Shown here piece after piece: positions 17,473 to 26,573 of a stretch of DNA of 56,776 bases (positions are counted from its first letter, which is position 1; the number at the start of each line of letters is the position of its first letter). Made by a program: the position numbers and the translations under genes. The notes beneath the pieces were generated by a model that ran no database searches, was not told the DNA's origin, and saw only the letters and a program-made list of their open reading frames with translations. Source of the stretch: an uncultured Acetatifactor sp. (lineage in GTDB: Bacteria > Bacillota > Clostridia > Lachnospirales > Lachnospiraceae); the NCBI GenBank assembly GCA_948896875.1, contig CAQUWW010000002.1, positions 1-56,776 on the forward strand. The letters run 5' to 3'.

Positions 17473-18354
17473 ATGAGAGATAAAAGCAAAGGCTATAGGA
17501 TTTTTACCGTTCTTAATTACATATTGCTGACATTGATCGCCGTAGTATGCCTGTATCCTTTTTACTATGTGGTGGTGGCTTCCATCAGTGATCCGGAGTC
17601 ACTGCTGCGTCACAGCGGACTGCTGACACATCCGTTAAAGGAAATTACACTTGATGGCTATCGAATGGTTTTGTCTAATCGGAGAGTGTTTTCCGGCTAT
17701 CGAAATACATTGATTGTACTGGCGGTGGGACTTGTTTTTAACATGGTGCTCACGGTACTTGGGGCATATGTGCTTTCTTTGAAACAGCTGATGTTAAGAA
17801 AGCCGCTGACGATAATCGTTATCTTTACCATGTATTTTTCGGGAGGGCTGATCCCTGCCTACCTGAATATCCAGAGCCTGGGTATGATGGACAGTCTGTG
17901 GGCGTTGATTCTGCCCGGCGCCATCAGCACAAGTAATCTGATCATTATGCGGAGTGCGTTTTATACGGTGCCGGATTCCCTGAGCGAGGCCGCGGAAATG
18001 GACGGCGCAAATCATCTGCAGATTCTGGTAAAGGTAATGCTGCCTTTGGTACGGGCCACATTGGCGGTGCTGGTATTGTACTATGGGGTGTCACATTGGA
18101 ATGCCTGGTTCGGTGCTTCCATATACCTTCGAAGCGATTCTAAATATCCGCTCCAGCTGGTTCTGCGCAATATCCTGATCAACAGTGACAGTCAGGATAT
18201 GATGGCGGATATTCCGGCGGCTTATTCGCCGCAGGTGATGCTTCTGATCAAGTATGCGCTGATTGTGGTGAGCAGTGTGCCTATTTTATGCATTTATCCC
18301 TTTTTACAGAGATTCTTCCAGAAGGGTGTGATGATCGGAGCGGTGAAAGGGTGA
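17473..18354 (+). CDS. lplC: Sugar ABC transporter permease (LplC/YtcP-type)
   Basis: 293 residues with six membrane segments. Conserved features include LYPFYYVVVASISDPES near the N-terminus, the segment YFSGGLIPAYLNIQSLGMMD typical of the LplC/YtcP group, the EAA loop EAAEMDGANHLQILVKVMLPL and the C-terminal GVMIGAVKG. GGAAGTAGG precedes the start. It completes the importer; as in locus 1, the ATPase is not encoded nearby. Confidence 0.9.
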   Translation: MRDKSKGYRIFTVLNYILLTLIAVVCLYPFYYVVVASISDPESLLRHSGLLTHPLKEITLDGYRMVLSNRRVFSGYRNTLIVLAVGLVFNMVLTVLGAYVLSLKQLMLRKPLTIIVIFTMYFSGGLIPAYLNIQSLGMMDSLWALILPGAISTSNLIIMRSAFYTVPDSLSEAAEMDGANHLQILVKVMLPLVRATLAVLVLYYGVSHWNAWFGASIYLRSDSKYPLQLVLRNILINSDSQDMMADIPAAYSPQVMLLIKYALIVVSSVPILCIYPFLQRFFQKGVMIGAVKG

Positions 18355-18433
18355 GGGCACCCTGAAAGGGCGCGCAGCTTTGTCCCTGGCAGGAAAAGGA
18401 TAGGACAGGGCAAAGAGATTATGGAGAGAGAAA

Positions 18434-20620
18434 ATGGAACGATATTATGAGGCTTACGGGAAAAAGGGAGTTGGGGGCACCCCGGAGCAGGTTCTGGAAA
18501 AAATTGTCTACCGTTATCTGCAGGAGAATCCGGAGAGAGAATATACTTTCCGTGCTTTTCATATCGATGGTTTCCTCCAGGATGAGAGCGGAAGATGGGT
18601 TCTGGATTTTGACCGGAAGTTTCCGGAGGCAAAGGAGGGAGACTGGGCCTGCGCAGTCTCTCAGATTTGTGTGGAGAGAGACGGAATCTTTCGGCTGTCC
18701 TTTACGGGACATAATCCGGTGTGGATTTATGCGGATGGAAAAGAGGTGGCCGCTACCAATTGCCAGGATGAGGTTCTGAACGAAAGCCGTGTCTTTGGCT
18801 GGGAGACAACGAAGGGGTTCCACAGAATTTTCATAAAATGCAGGAAGAATGCGCTGGGATTCCGGTGTGTGCTGGGCTGTGTCAGCCCCAAATGGGGGCC
18901 GGTGAATTTCTACACGGCCCTGGAGAGAAATAAGGGGCAGCTGGGGTGGAATTACTGTGGACTGCTTTCGGAGATGGAGGTGGAGAAAGTATTTTCACAA
19001 GACTTTAGAGGGAAGAAGAGTGCTGAGTATGAGGCAGAGACGGTAAGGTGGCTCCCGGAAGAGCGGCCCTGGCGGTTCCCACGGCGAAAAGCGGCCTGGG
19101 CAGTCAGTTTCTGCCAGTGTATGGAAGACAGCGAAGTAAGCCTGTGCTTCCGGGTGCCGGGACATGCTTTCCAGGTCTATGTAGACGGTGAGGAAATCCT
19201 TTCCGGCGGAAGAGAATCCGGCTTGGGAAATGCCGGTATGGAAGCCGGGAGATACCAATTTCTGAAAAAAGGTCTGCATCGGATTGCGGTGCGTATTGAA
19301 AATACGGCAGAAGATACGGTTGTGGAGGGAAGGGCTCAGAGAAAAAGGGAAGCAGGAAAACCAGCGGAAGGAAAAACAGAAGGAGTACGGCTGTGTCTGC
19401 CGGATTGGATTCAGGGCGTATCGGGAGACTGGCTGTACCTGGATAGCGATGACGAACGGGCAAAGTACGGTTTTGACGGCAGTATATTGTATGATGGTCA
19501 GCTCTTTGGGACGGCGCGGGTCAAAGGCCTGGAAGGAAAGACTTGTTTTCAGAGCGGGGAGAGCGCTTATCTGCGGCCTGTGCAGGAGGAGCCTCTGTTC
19601 GGGAAGAGCAATTATCCCATTGGTGTGGTGCTTTACGGCCTTCTGACCGCAGGGAAATATCTGAAAAGCCAGGAAATTACGGACTATGCCCACAGGCATT
19701 TGCTGCAGTGCTGTAAAATGCAGGAATATGTCCATTGGGACAGCCTGCACTATGGTTATGCCTGCATGAATCAGCAGCTGGTATCCCTGTCCGCGCTGGA
19801 TGACTGCGGCGCCTTTTTTGCCGCGGTGCTGGAGGACTGTCTGGAATACAACCGGGAGGAAGCACTTCTTCCTGCTGTGGAAGAGGCGGCAGATTATATC
19901 CTGAAAAAGCAGGAGCGGCTGGAAAACGGGATGTTTTATCGAAAAATGGAGGGACGGCAGGCGCAGTATACCGTATGGGCGGACGACCTGTATATGAGTG
20001 TTCCGTTTCTTATTCGATATGCAGAGCTGAAAAACAGGCCGGAAGTCCTGGATGATGCCATAAGCCAGGTTCTTCATTTTAAAGAGCTGTTATACATTCC
20101 TGAAAAGAAGCTGATGAGTCATGTCTGTCAACTGAAACTGGGACTGGCCACGAAGATTCCCTGGGGGCGGGGAAACGGATGGGTATTGTTTACCCTGTCG
20201 GAGCTTTTGAAGGTGTTGCCTGAGGAGCAGTCGGGATATCAGGAGATAAAAGGGTTTTACCTGGAACTTTGTGAAGGCTTTCTGCAAGTGATAGATGAGG
20301 ATGGAATGCTGCATCAGGTGTTGGACGAGCCGGATTCTTATGGAGAGGCTTCCTGCAGTGCCATGTGTGCCGTCGCCTTCGCCAGAGGTGTGAAGCATGG
20401 TATCCTGTCGCAGGAGCCCTATGGTGCTGCGGCAAAGAGAATTGTGGAAGCGTTGAAACAATTCTGCATTGATGAAGAGGGAAATGTGTACGGGGTCTGT
20501 ATGGGCAGCAGTTATTCCTTCCGACGAGAGTACTATATGCATGAATTGGGATGGAGAATCAATGACACCCATGGGACGGGAATTGTCCTGCTGGCGCTGG
20601 TGGAGACGGCGGGACTATGA
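18434..20620 (+). CDS. GH105-type unsaturated rhamnogalacturonyl hydrolase with long N-terminal beta domains
   Basis: 728 residues. Residues from about 393 onward form the (alpha/alpha)6 barrel of family 105 (YteR/YesR), with WADDLYMSVPFL near 515-526 containing the catalytic aspartate, and WGRGNGW at 577-583. Family 105 enzymes remove the 4,5-unsaturated uronic acid left by pectate or rhamnogalacturonan lyases. The first 390 residues are beta-rich (HNPVWIYADGKEV, PGHAFQVYVDGEEI) and look like two accessory sandwich domains, making the protein about twice the length of a simple GH105 enzyme. It has no signal peptide, so it acts on imported oligosaccharides. ATG 18434 follows GGAGAG. It marks the locus as rhamnogalacturonan-directed. 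Confidence 0.82.
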   Translation: MERYYEAYGKKGVGGTPEQVLEKIVYRYLQENPEREYTFRAFHIDGFLQDESGRWVLDFDRKFPEAKEGDWACAVSQICVERDGIFRLSFTGHNPVWIYADGKEVAATNCQDEVLNESRVFGWETTKGFHRIFIKCRKNALGFRCVLGCVSPKWGPVNFYTALERNKGQLGWNYCGLLSEMEVEKVFSQDFRGKKSAEYEAETVRWLPEERPWRFPRRKAAWAVSFCQCMEDSEVSLCFRVPGHAFQVYVDGEEILSGGRESGLGNAGMEAGRYQFLKKGLHRIAVRIENTAEDTVVEGRAQRKREAGKPAEGKTEGVRLCLPDWIQGVSGDWLYLDSDDERAKYGFDGSILYDGQLFGTARVKGLEGKTCFQSGESAYLRPVQEEPLFGKSNYPIGVVLYGLLTAGKYLKSQEITDYAHRHLLQCCKMQEYVHWDSLHYGYACMNQQLVSLSALDDCGAFFAAVLEDCLEYNREEALLPAVEEAADYILKKQERLENGMFYRKMEGRQAQYTVWADDLYMSVPFLIRYAELKNRPEVLDDAISQVLHFKELLYIPEKKLMSHVCQLKLGLATKIPWGRGNGWVLFTLSELLKVLPEEQSGYQEIKGFYLELCEGFLQVIDEDGMLHQVLDEPDSYGEASCSAMCAVAFARGVKHGILSQEPYGAAAKRIVEALKQFCIDEEGNVYGVCMGSSYSFRREYYMHELGWRINDTHGTGIVLLALVETAGL

Positions 20621-20638
20621 TTCGTGACAGTACATGAC

Positions 20639-20665
20639 ACGGGAATTCTCTTCTTGAATTCCCGT
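20639..20665 (+). promoter_or_regulatory. Perfect ten-pair stem-loop between GH105 and GH3 genes
   Basis: ACGGGAATTC (20639-20648) and GAATTCCCGT (20656-20665) form a perfect stem with a seven-base loop. No T tract follows. It may be an attenuator, an mRNA processing site or an operator in front of the GH3 gene. Confidence 0.5.
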
Positions 20666-20749
20666 ATAGAAGACTTGCAAAGTAAGAACGAACTTTCCAG
20701 AAAAAGCATTTTTGTTACCATTGTGTATGAAAAGAATAGGGAAATAACA

Positions 20750-23074
20750 ATGGGAAAATATACGAAGAAAGCAGAAGAAATTCTGTCACAGTTGAACTTA
20801 AAAGAAAAAGTGGCGCAGCTCTCTCAGACAGTGGCGGGGTATCGGTGTTTTGAGCGAAAGGGAGAAGAATTTCTTCTCAGCGAGGAATTGAAATGCTTTA
20901 TAAAGGAGTATGGCGCATTTGGGGCTCTCTCTAATATTCTGCGCGCCGATCATTTCACAGGGCATGACTGGGAAACGGGGATTATGCCCGGGCAGCGGGT
21001 GCGAGTGGCCAATCAGATACAGAAATATGTATTGGAGCATTCCAGAATACCGATCCCCGTTTTGATAGAAGTGGAAGCAAACCACGGAGTCCATGCCCTG
21101 GGAAGTGAAATGTTTCCCACGAATCTGGCTTTGGGGTGTATGTTTAACGACGAGCTTTACGGCGAAATCATGCAAACGGTGGGGAAAGAGGTCCGACTGT
21201 CGGGGAATCATGTGGGATTTGTCACAATGCTGGATATGGCACGGGATCCGCGATGGGGAAGAACGGAGGAGCTATACTCGGAGGACCCCTATCTGGCATC
21301 TAAATATGTGGAAAGCGGTGTCAAAGGCTTTAAAGAAGATGGACCGCTTATCTGCTGTAAGCATTTTTGCGCTGCAGGAGATGGAAATGGCGGCTTGAAT
21401 ACGGCGGAAGTCAATATCGGGAAGCGTGAGCTGCATGATATCTATTTTCCGTCTGTGGAAAAAGCGGTGCGTCAGGGGGCAGATGTCTTTATGGCCGCCT
21501 ATAATTCTGTGGATGGGGTTCCCTGCCACATTAACGCTTACCTGTTGCAGGATGTTCTGCGGGACGAGTATGGATTTGACGGAATTGTTCTGTCTGATGG
21601 ATATGCGATTCAGAGAAATATAGAACAGCTGGGAATGGATTCCGAAGAAGGGGCGGCGCTTGCCCTTCGCTCCGGCGTGGATATCAGCCTTGCGGACCAG
21701 GGAGCATATCTGAACCTGATCGGGGCATGTGAGAGAGGCCTGATTGAAGAAAAATATATAGATCAGGCCGTTTTGAGAGTGTTGGAAAAGAAATTTGAGA
21801 TCGGACTCTTTGAACATCCTTATCTGGAGGAGACAGGTGAGCTGGAAGAATACTTAAATTCCGGCGAGCAAAAAAGGCTTTCCTATGAGGCGTCGGCGCA
21901 GTCAGAGGTTCTGCTGAAAAACAATGGAATTCTTCCTGTAAAAAAGGAAACAAAAGTAGCTTTGTTTGGAATTCATGCCACGAATGTATATTATCAGCTG
22001 GGATCCTATACTGCTTTCCGGACTGAGCAGGAGAACCGAAGCATCCGGCGGCAGTTTACGGAAGGATTCAGAGAGTGCCATTATGCGAAAGGATGGGATT
22101 TCCGGGGAAGTACGGATGATTTTGACCACGCACTTGCACTTTGCAGGGACAGCGATATTGCCGTGGTAACAATCGGCGGGAATTCGTCAGGTTTTGTGGG
22201 GGAGTCGGTTTATGACAGAAAAAATGGAGGCGTCGTATCTTCCGAATGCTATATTGACTGCGGGGAAGGGCCTGACAGTGCAGAATTAAAATTACCCGGG
22301 AATCAGGTGGAATTTATCAGGAATTTAAAAGAGACTGGGAAGCCGGTTGTGGCGGTTCTGGTCGGGGGACGGCCCTATATTCTCAACGAAGTCAATGAGC
22401 TGGCTGATGCATTGATTGCGGTGTGGTATTCCGGTCAGCAGGGCGCCGAGGCATTATTTGATATTCTGACCGGGAAGGTGAATCCTTCGGGTAAGCTGTC
22501 TGTTTCCATCCCCACATCGGCCGGGTGTCTGCCTGTATACTATAATCGAATAGGCGTCAGAGAGGATGGCATGATCCAGGATGACCACAGCTACAATTAC
22601 CAGGATGTGAAGAAGAAAGTATTGTTTCCTTTTGGATATGGACTGTCCTATTCAAAATTCGAATATGAAGATATTTCCGTACAAAAAGAGGGGAGAAATC
22701 GCTTTCTCATCACAGTGACAGTCATCAATTGTTCTGATATCGAAGGGATGGAAACCGTGCAGCTGTATATAAGAGGAAGCGGAAATACCATTCGACGCAG
22801 GTCATTGGAACTGAAGGGGTATAAAAAGGTGAATTTCAGGCCTTTCGAAACCCGGAAAGTTGTATTTATGCTGGGGTTCGAGGAATTAAAAATTTATTCA
22901 CAAAAAGACATCTATAAGGTGGAAACGGCAAAGGTTACGGTATTTGTGGGTTCCAATCCTGATTTGCCTTTACGTGCGGAGATTTACACGGAAGCGGAAG
23001 CGTATGAGCTGCTGTCAGACGAAAGCAATTTTGTGCATGAATATGACAAGGCCGTGAATTCCCGTAAGGGATAG
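20750..23074 (+). CDS. GH3 beta-glycosidase
   Basis: 774 residues with the usual GH3 order: N-terminal (beta/alpha)8 domain, alpha/beta sandwich, and C-terminal fibronectin-like domain (VQLYIRGSGNTIRRRSLELKGYKKV). Key motifs are EANHGVH, the substrate-binding KHF, and GIVLSDG with the likely nucleophile Asp283 (SDG instead of the commoner SDW). It would hydrolyse non-reducing beta-linked glucose, xylose or a related sugar; the specificity cannot be read from sequence alone. The open frame starts earlier, but ATG 20750 gives the conserved N-terminus (YTKKAEEILSQLNLKEKVAQL), with a modest AGGG site. It is cytoplasmic, as no signal peptide is seen. Confidence 0.9.
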   Translation: MGKYTKKAEEILSQLNLKEKVAQLSQTVAGYRCFERKGEEFLLSEELKCFIKEYGAFGALSNILRADHFTGHDWETGIMPGQRVRVANQIQKYVLEHSRIPIPVLIEVEANHGVHALGSEMFPTNLALGCMFNDELYGEIMQTVGKEVRLSGNHVGFVTMLDMARDPRWGRTEELYSEDPYLASKYVESGVKGFKEDGPLICCKHFCAAGDGNGGLNTAEVNIGKRELHDIYFPSVEKAVRQGADVFMAAYNSVDGVPCHINAYLLQDVLRDEYGFDGIVLSDGYAIQRNIEQLGMDSEEGAALALRSGVDISLADQGAYLNLIGACERGLIEEKYIDQAVLRVLEKKFEIGLFEHPYLEETGELEEYLNSGEQKRLSYEASAQSEVLLKNNGILPVKKETKVALFGIHATNVYYQLGSYTAFRTEQENRSIRRQFTEGFRECHYAKGWDFRGSTDDFDHALALCRDSDIAVVTIGGNSSGFVGESVYDRKNGGVVSSECYIDCGEGPDSAELKLPGNQVEFIRNLKETGKPVVAVLVGGRPYILNEVNELADALIAVWYSGQQGAEALFDILTGKVNPSGKLSVSIPTSAGCLPVYYNRIGVREDGMIQDDHSYNYQDVKKKVLFPFGYGLSYSKFEYEDISVQKEGRNRFLITVTVINCSDIEGMETVQLYIRGSGNTIRRRSLELKGYKKVNFRPFETRKVVFMLGFEELKIYSQKDIYKVETAKVTVFVGSNPDLPLRAEIYTEAEAYELLSDESNFVHEYDKAVNSRKG

Positions 23075-23093
23075 ATAGGGCTATACTTAAAAC

Positions 23094-23333
23094 ACTTACG
23101 GAACTACAAACAGTAACCGTCCGAACAATGCACAGATTCATTTATGGACGCGCAAGCGACCGGAAATGAATCTCAGGGGAGTGTATTGGAGAGACGGTTA
23201 CGGAACTCAAAACAGTAAGTGTACGAACAGTACCCGGATTGATTTGCGGCCGTGTGGCTTTACGGACGAGAATCAATCTCAGGGCAGGGGTACTGGAGTA
23301 TACTTACGGAACTATAATCAGGAGGAAAAAGCA
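23094..23333 (+). promoter_or_regulatory. Tandem structured RNA leader, units A and B (unrecognised element)
   Basis: A core GGAACTnnAAACA appears at 23100 and 23202, and a third core GGAACTATAATCA at 23308 runs into the ribosome binding site of the next gene. Unit A: helix P1 23113-23121/23193-23201, internal loop CGAA/GAGA, P2 23126-23133/23181-23188, P3 23135-23143/23164-23172, tip CGC-GCAA-GCG. Unit B: P1 23215-23223/23299-23307, loop CGAA/GAG, P2 23228-23235/23288-23295, P3 23237-23244/23271-23278. The helices differ in sequence between units but keep pairing, while GGAACT, AAACA, CGAACA and TCAGGG stay constant. This points to a structured RNA; the function is unknown and cis-regulation of the downstream operon is inferred. 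Confidence 0.75.
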
Positions 23334-24731
23334 ATGCTTCAATATCATATAACCATAGGCCTTGCGCCCATAAGGCGGGATGTGACGCCGAGGCCGGGGA
23401 TTTTCAATTGGGAGAAGGCGGAAGAAAGAGGCCGGCGCATTGTGGAATATATCGAGACACAGTATGCGGAGGAACATGTAACTTATGTGGACCTAAAAGG
23501 CATCAACCCGGTGGATGTGATGTATAACGATGACGACGCGGATGCGGTAATCCAACGCTTCCAGGCGGAAAAGGTGGATGCCATCGTTCTGATCAACTGC
23601 AATTTTGGGAATGAGGAGATTGCGGGAAGGGTGGCGAAGGAGCTGGGGAAGCCGGTGCTTTTGTGGGCGCCTGTAGACGATGTATTTGAGCCGGACGGGA
23701 CCCGTTATACGGACAGTCAGTGCGGGATATTCGGTATGTCCAGACAGCTTCAGCGCATGAATGTGCCTTTCAGTTACATAGAAAACTGTGCCGTGGAGGA
23801 CAAACGGTTTCAGGAGGGGCTGGAGCGATTCGTCCGGGTGGCCTGTATGGTGAAGAATTTCACCGGGCTGCGGGTGGGGCAGGTTGGAATGCGGCCGAAG
23901 CCTTTCTGCTCGGTGATCTATAATGAGGGAGAGCTGATGCAGAAATTTGGCATTCATGTGATTCCCATCAACATGGCGGTGGTCATAGACAAATTCAATC
24001 GAATTTTAAAGGAAAATCAGGAGGAAATAAGGGAGGGCGCCGTCCGACTTCAGGAAATGTATGAGGTAGATGAGCTGTCCACACCGAATTTGGAAAAAAT
24101 CTGGGCTTTTGTACTGCTTTACAAAGAGCTGTTCGCAGAATATCGTCTGGATGTGTGCGCGTCGGAATGCTGGACCTCCATGCAGCTGGGGCTGGGAGCC
24201 ATGCCCTGCACCTCTTTTTCCATACTGGCGGATCTGGGCTATGTGATTGCCTGTGAGACGGATGTCCATGCGGCGATTTCCATGGCGCTGTTATCCAGCG
24301 CGGCATTGGGAGAAAAGAGACCGTTTCTGGGTGAGTTTACCGTGAGAAATCCGCAGGATGGCAATTCGGAGCTTCTGTGGCATTGCGGGCCTTTTGCCTA
24401 TTCTTTGAAAAAGGAAGAATCACAGGCGAAGATGGTGAACATGCGGCAGTGGTTCCAGGTGAAGGACGGAACTTATACTCTGGCCAGGATGGATCAGGAA
24501 AATGGGAATTACAGCTTACTTGCCGGACAGTGCGGCACCACGGAAGGGCCGTATACCTTCGGCACCTATCTATGGGCGAAATTCGGAAATCTGGATCGTT
24601 GGGAGAGAAAGCTGGTGGAGGGCCCTTATGTACATCATATGGCAGAGGTGGAAGGGCAGTACGAAGAGGTATTCAGAGAGTTTTGTAAATTCATTCCCGG
24701 ACTTACGGCGGACCGGGTAGAGGAGGGATGA
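23334..24731 (+). CDS. L-fucose isomerase-like sugar isomerase
   Basis: 465 residues resembling the L-fucose/L-arabinose isomerase superfamily (COG2407-type), including DAIVLINCNFGNEEIAGRVAKELGKPVLLWAP in the N-terminal domain region and the C-terminal segment with ECWTSMQLGLGAMPCTSFSILADLG. Enzymes of this group interconvert aldoses and ketoses using a divalent metal. ATG 23334 is preceded by AGGAGG, which forms the end of the repeated RNA leader; an open frame continues upstream through that leader but is not coding. It heads an operon with a class II aldolase, a PfkB kinase and an FAD dehydrogenase, so it probably catalyses the first step on an unknown sugar. It is shorter than classical FucI (about 590 residues). 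Confidence 0.72.
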   Translation: MLQYHITIGLAPIRRDVTPRPGIFNWEKAEERGRRIVEYIETQYAEEHVTYVDLKGINPVDVMYNDDDADAVIQRFQAEKVDAIVLINCNFGNEEIAGRVAKELGKPVLLWAPVDDVFEPDGTRYTDSQCGIFGMSRQLQRMNVPFSYIENCAVEDKRFQEGLERFVRVACMVKNFTGLRVGQVGMRPKPFCSVIYNEGELMQKFGIHVIPINMAVVIDKFNRILKENQEEIREGAVRLQEMYEVDELSTPNLEKIWAFVLLYKELFAEYRLDVCASECWTSMQLGLGAMPCTSFSILADLGYVIACETDVHAAISMALLSSAALGEKRPFLGEFTVRNPQDGNSELLWHCGPFAYSLKKEESQAKMVNMRQWFQVKDGTYTLARMDQENGNYSLLAGQCGTTEGPYTFGTYLWAKFGNLDRWERKLVEGPYVHHMAEVEGQYEEVFREFCKFIPGLTADRVEEG

Positions 24732-24732
24732 G

Positions 24733-25560
24733 ATGCTTTGTAATTTAAAAGAATTAGTGGATGCGGCAAAAAAAGAGGGCTATGGGGTTCCGGCGTTTAA
24801 TGTCTACAATCTGGAAACTGTGATGGGGGTGGCAGCAGCGGCGAAGGAGCTGAAAGCCCCTGTGATTTTTCAGGTATACAGCAGACTGTTTGAGCAGGGA
24901 ACGGGAGAATATCTGGCCCCTGTCATATTGGAAGCTATTCGGAGGCTGCCAGTTCCTGCGGCCTTTCACCTGGATCATGGTTCCGGGGAGTTGGCGGTAA
25001 TGCGCGCACTTCGGGCGGGAGCCAGCGGCATCATGATAGATGCCTCCCTGAAACCGCTGGAGGAAAATATTCAGACCACAAAGCAGGTGGTGGCGCAGTG
25101 TGATGCGGTGGGCGTACCTGTGGAAGGCGAACTGGGACATATCGGAAGCACGAAGGATGCCAATCCTTCCTCTTTTACCGAAGTGGAAGAGGCAGTGCGG
25201 TATGTGGAAGAGACAGGGGTAGCCGCGTTGGCGGTGATGATCGGGACAGCACATGGAAAATATAAGCAGGCTCCCAGTCTGAACATCGGGCGGGCAGAGG
25301 AAATCAGTCGGGCAGCAGGGATTCCTCTGGTGCTGCACGGAGGCTCCGGGGTGCCGGATGACCAGGTCAGGGCCGCGGTGAGAGCAGGAATAGCAAAGGT
25401 GAACTTCGGTACGGATGTATGCTGTTCCTTCCTGGACAGTGTATTCGGGGTATCACGGGATATCATTGCCCTGGATTTATTCATGAAGGAGCCTGTGGAA
25501 GCGGTGAAGAGATTTGCAATGGAAAAAATCAGATTGTTGGGGGCAGACGGACATGCATGA
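24733..25560 (+). CDS. Class II fructose-bisphosphate aldolase family protein (IolJ/KbaY-like)
   Basis: 275 residues, zinc-dependent class II aldolase fold. The metal-binding and catalytic motifs are visible: AAFHLDHGSG (about residues 76-85), VEGELGHIG, GTAHGKY and LHGGSGVPDDQVR. Members of this family cleave ketose phosphates to DHAP and an aldehyde; IolJ cleaves 6-phospho-5-dehydro-2-deoxygluconate, KbaY/GatY tagatose bisphosphate. The short length and the nearby IolB-like and PfkB genes make an IolJ-like role attractive, but this is inference. The start lies one base after the isomerase stop, with AGGAGG inside the end of that gene. Confidence 0.85.
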   Translation: MLCNLKELVDAAKKEGYGVPAFNVYNLETVMGVAAAAKELKAPVIFQVYSRLFEQGTGEYLAPVILEAIRRLPVPAAFHLDHGSGELAVMRALRAGASGIMIDASLKPLEENIQTTKQVVAQCDAVGVPVEGELGHIGSTKDANPSSFTEVEEAVRYVEETGVAALAVMIGTAHGKYKQAPSLNIGRAEEISRAAGIPLVLHGGSGVPDDQVRAAVRAGIAKVNFGTDVCCSFLDSVFGVSRDIIALDLFMKEPVEAVKRFAMEKIRLLGADGHA

Positions 25561-26482
25561 GATTGTGGGAATCGGCGCCAGTATATATGACACTATGATG
25601 GCAGTGCCCGGGTACCCGAAGGAAGATACCAAGTTGTCGGCTGTCAGTGTCTGGCATCAGGGGGGAGGGCCCTGTGCCACAGCGCTTGCGGCGGCATCCA
25701 TACTGGGAAGAAAGACCGCATATCTGGGAACAGTGGGAGATGACGGGGCCGGGATTTTCATGAAGGAAGACCTGGAAAAGTACGGTGTGAATACAGGACA
25801 CCTGGAGGTAAAAAAGGGATATCTGTCCGGTCAGTCTGTCATTCTGCTAAATGAAGAGACGGGTTCCAGAACCTGCATCTGGCACAAGGGGGATATGCCT
25901 GTATTCCAGCCAGATGAGAAACAGCTGCAGGCAGTGAAAGATGCTAAGATTCTGCATCTCGACGGCAATCATCTGGAAGCGGCACTTATTGCAGCCCGGG
26001 CAGCCAGACAGGCGGGCGTGATGGTCAGCATGGATGCGGGAGGCAATTATCCGGGAGTGGAAGCACTTCTGCCCTATGTGGATATTCTGATTCCCTCGGA
26101 GGAATTCGCCCTTGCCTTTACCGGAATGTCGGAGGCGGAGCAGGCGGCAAAACAGCTGTATCGGGAATTCGGTCCGAAGGTACTTGTGGTTACCCAGGGC
26201 GGCAGAGGCGGATTCTTCTATGACGGAGAGATGCACGGATACTCGGCGTTTTCGGTGCAGGTGGTGGATTCCAACGGAGCGGGAGATGTATTCCACGGCG
26301 CATTTCTTGCGGCGTATCTGGAGGGAAAAAATGTGGCGGAGGCAGTTACTTTTGCCAGCGCGGTGGCAGCCCTGAAATGCAGCAGGGTCGGAGGAAGGGC
26401 GAGCATTCCGGGGAGGGAAGAAGTGAGATGTTTTCTGAAGAGCGGACAGACGGGTAGTCCTACAGAAGTAAACATGGAGTGA
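25553..26482 (+). CDS. PfkB-family sugar kinase (IolC-like candidate)
   Basis: 309 residues of the ribokinase/PfkB family. The glycine-rich N-terminal motif is QGGGPCATALAAASILG and the C-terminal signature with the catalytic base is DSNGAGDVFHGAF. It would phosphorylate a sugar or deoxy-sugar acid with ATP in the cytoplasm. ATG 25553 overlaps the aldolase stop by eight bases, indicating coupling; the upstream in-frame start lies well inside the aldolase gene and is rejected. By context it could supply the phosphorylated substrate of the aldolase, as IolC does for IolJ, though PfkB proteins also include KDG kinases and ribokinases. Confidence 0.85.
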   Translation: MHEIVGIGASIYDTMMAVPGYPKEDTKLSAVSVWHQGGGPCATALAAASILGRKTAYLGTVGDDGAGIFMKEDLEKYGVNTGHLEVKKGYLSGQSVILLNEETGSRTCIWHKGDMPVFQPDEKQLQAVKDAKILHLDGNHLEAALIAARAARQAGVMVSMDAGGNYPGVEALLPYVDILIPSEEFALAFTGMSEAEQAAKQLYREFGPKVLVVTQGGRGGFFYDGEMHGYSAFSVQVVDSNGAGDVFHGAFLAAYLEGKNVAEAVTFASAVAALKCSRVGGRASIPGREEVRCFLKSGQTGSPTEVNME

Positions 26483-26573
26483 AGATTTTGAGGCGGGTAT
26501 TTGAGACAACACAGGAGCACGGGGCAGTGCGACCTGGAGAGGAACCGCCCGCAGAGAACAAAACAGGCACTCG

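Noticed and set aside
18995..20077. Minus-strand open frame of 360 codons
   Set aside because: It is antisense to the GH105-type gene; the translation is rich in Phe, His and Pro, as typical of shadows of GC-biased third positions.
23094..23333. Glycine, c-di-GMP, THF or other known tandem riboswitch
   Set aside because: The conserved bases (GGAACT, AAACA, CGAACA, TCAGGG) do not match the cores of those classes as I know them. A formal Rfam search is still needed.
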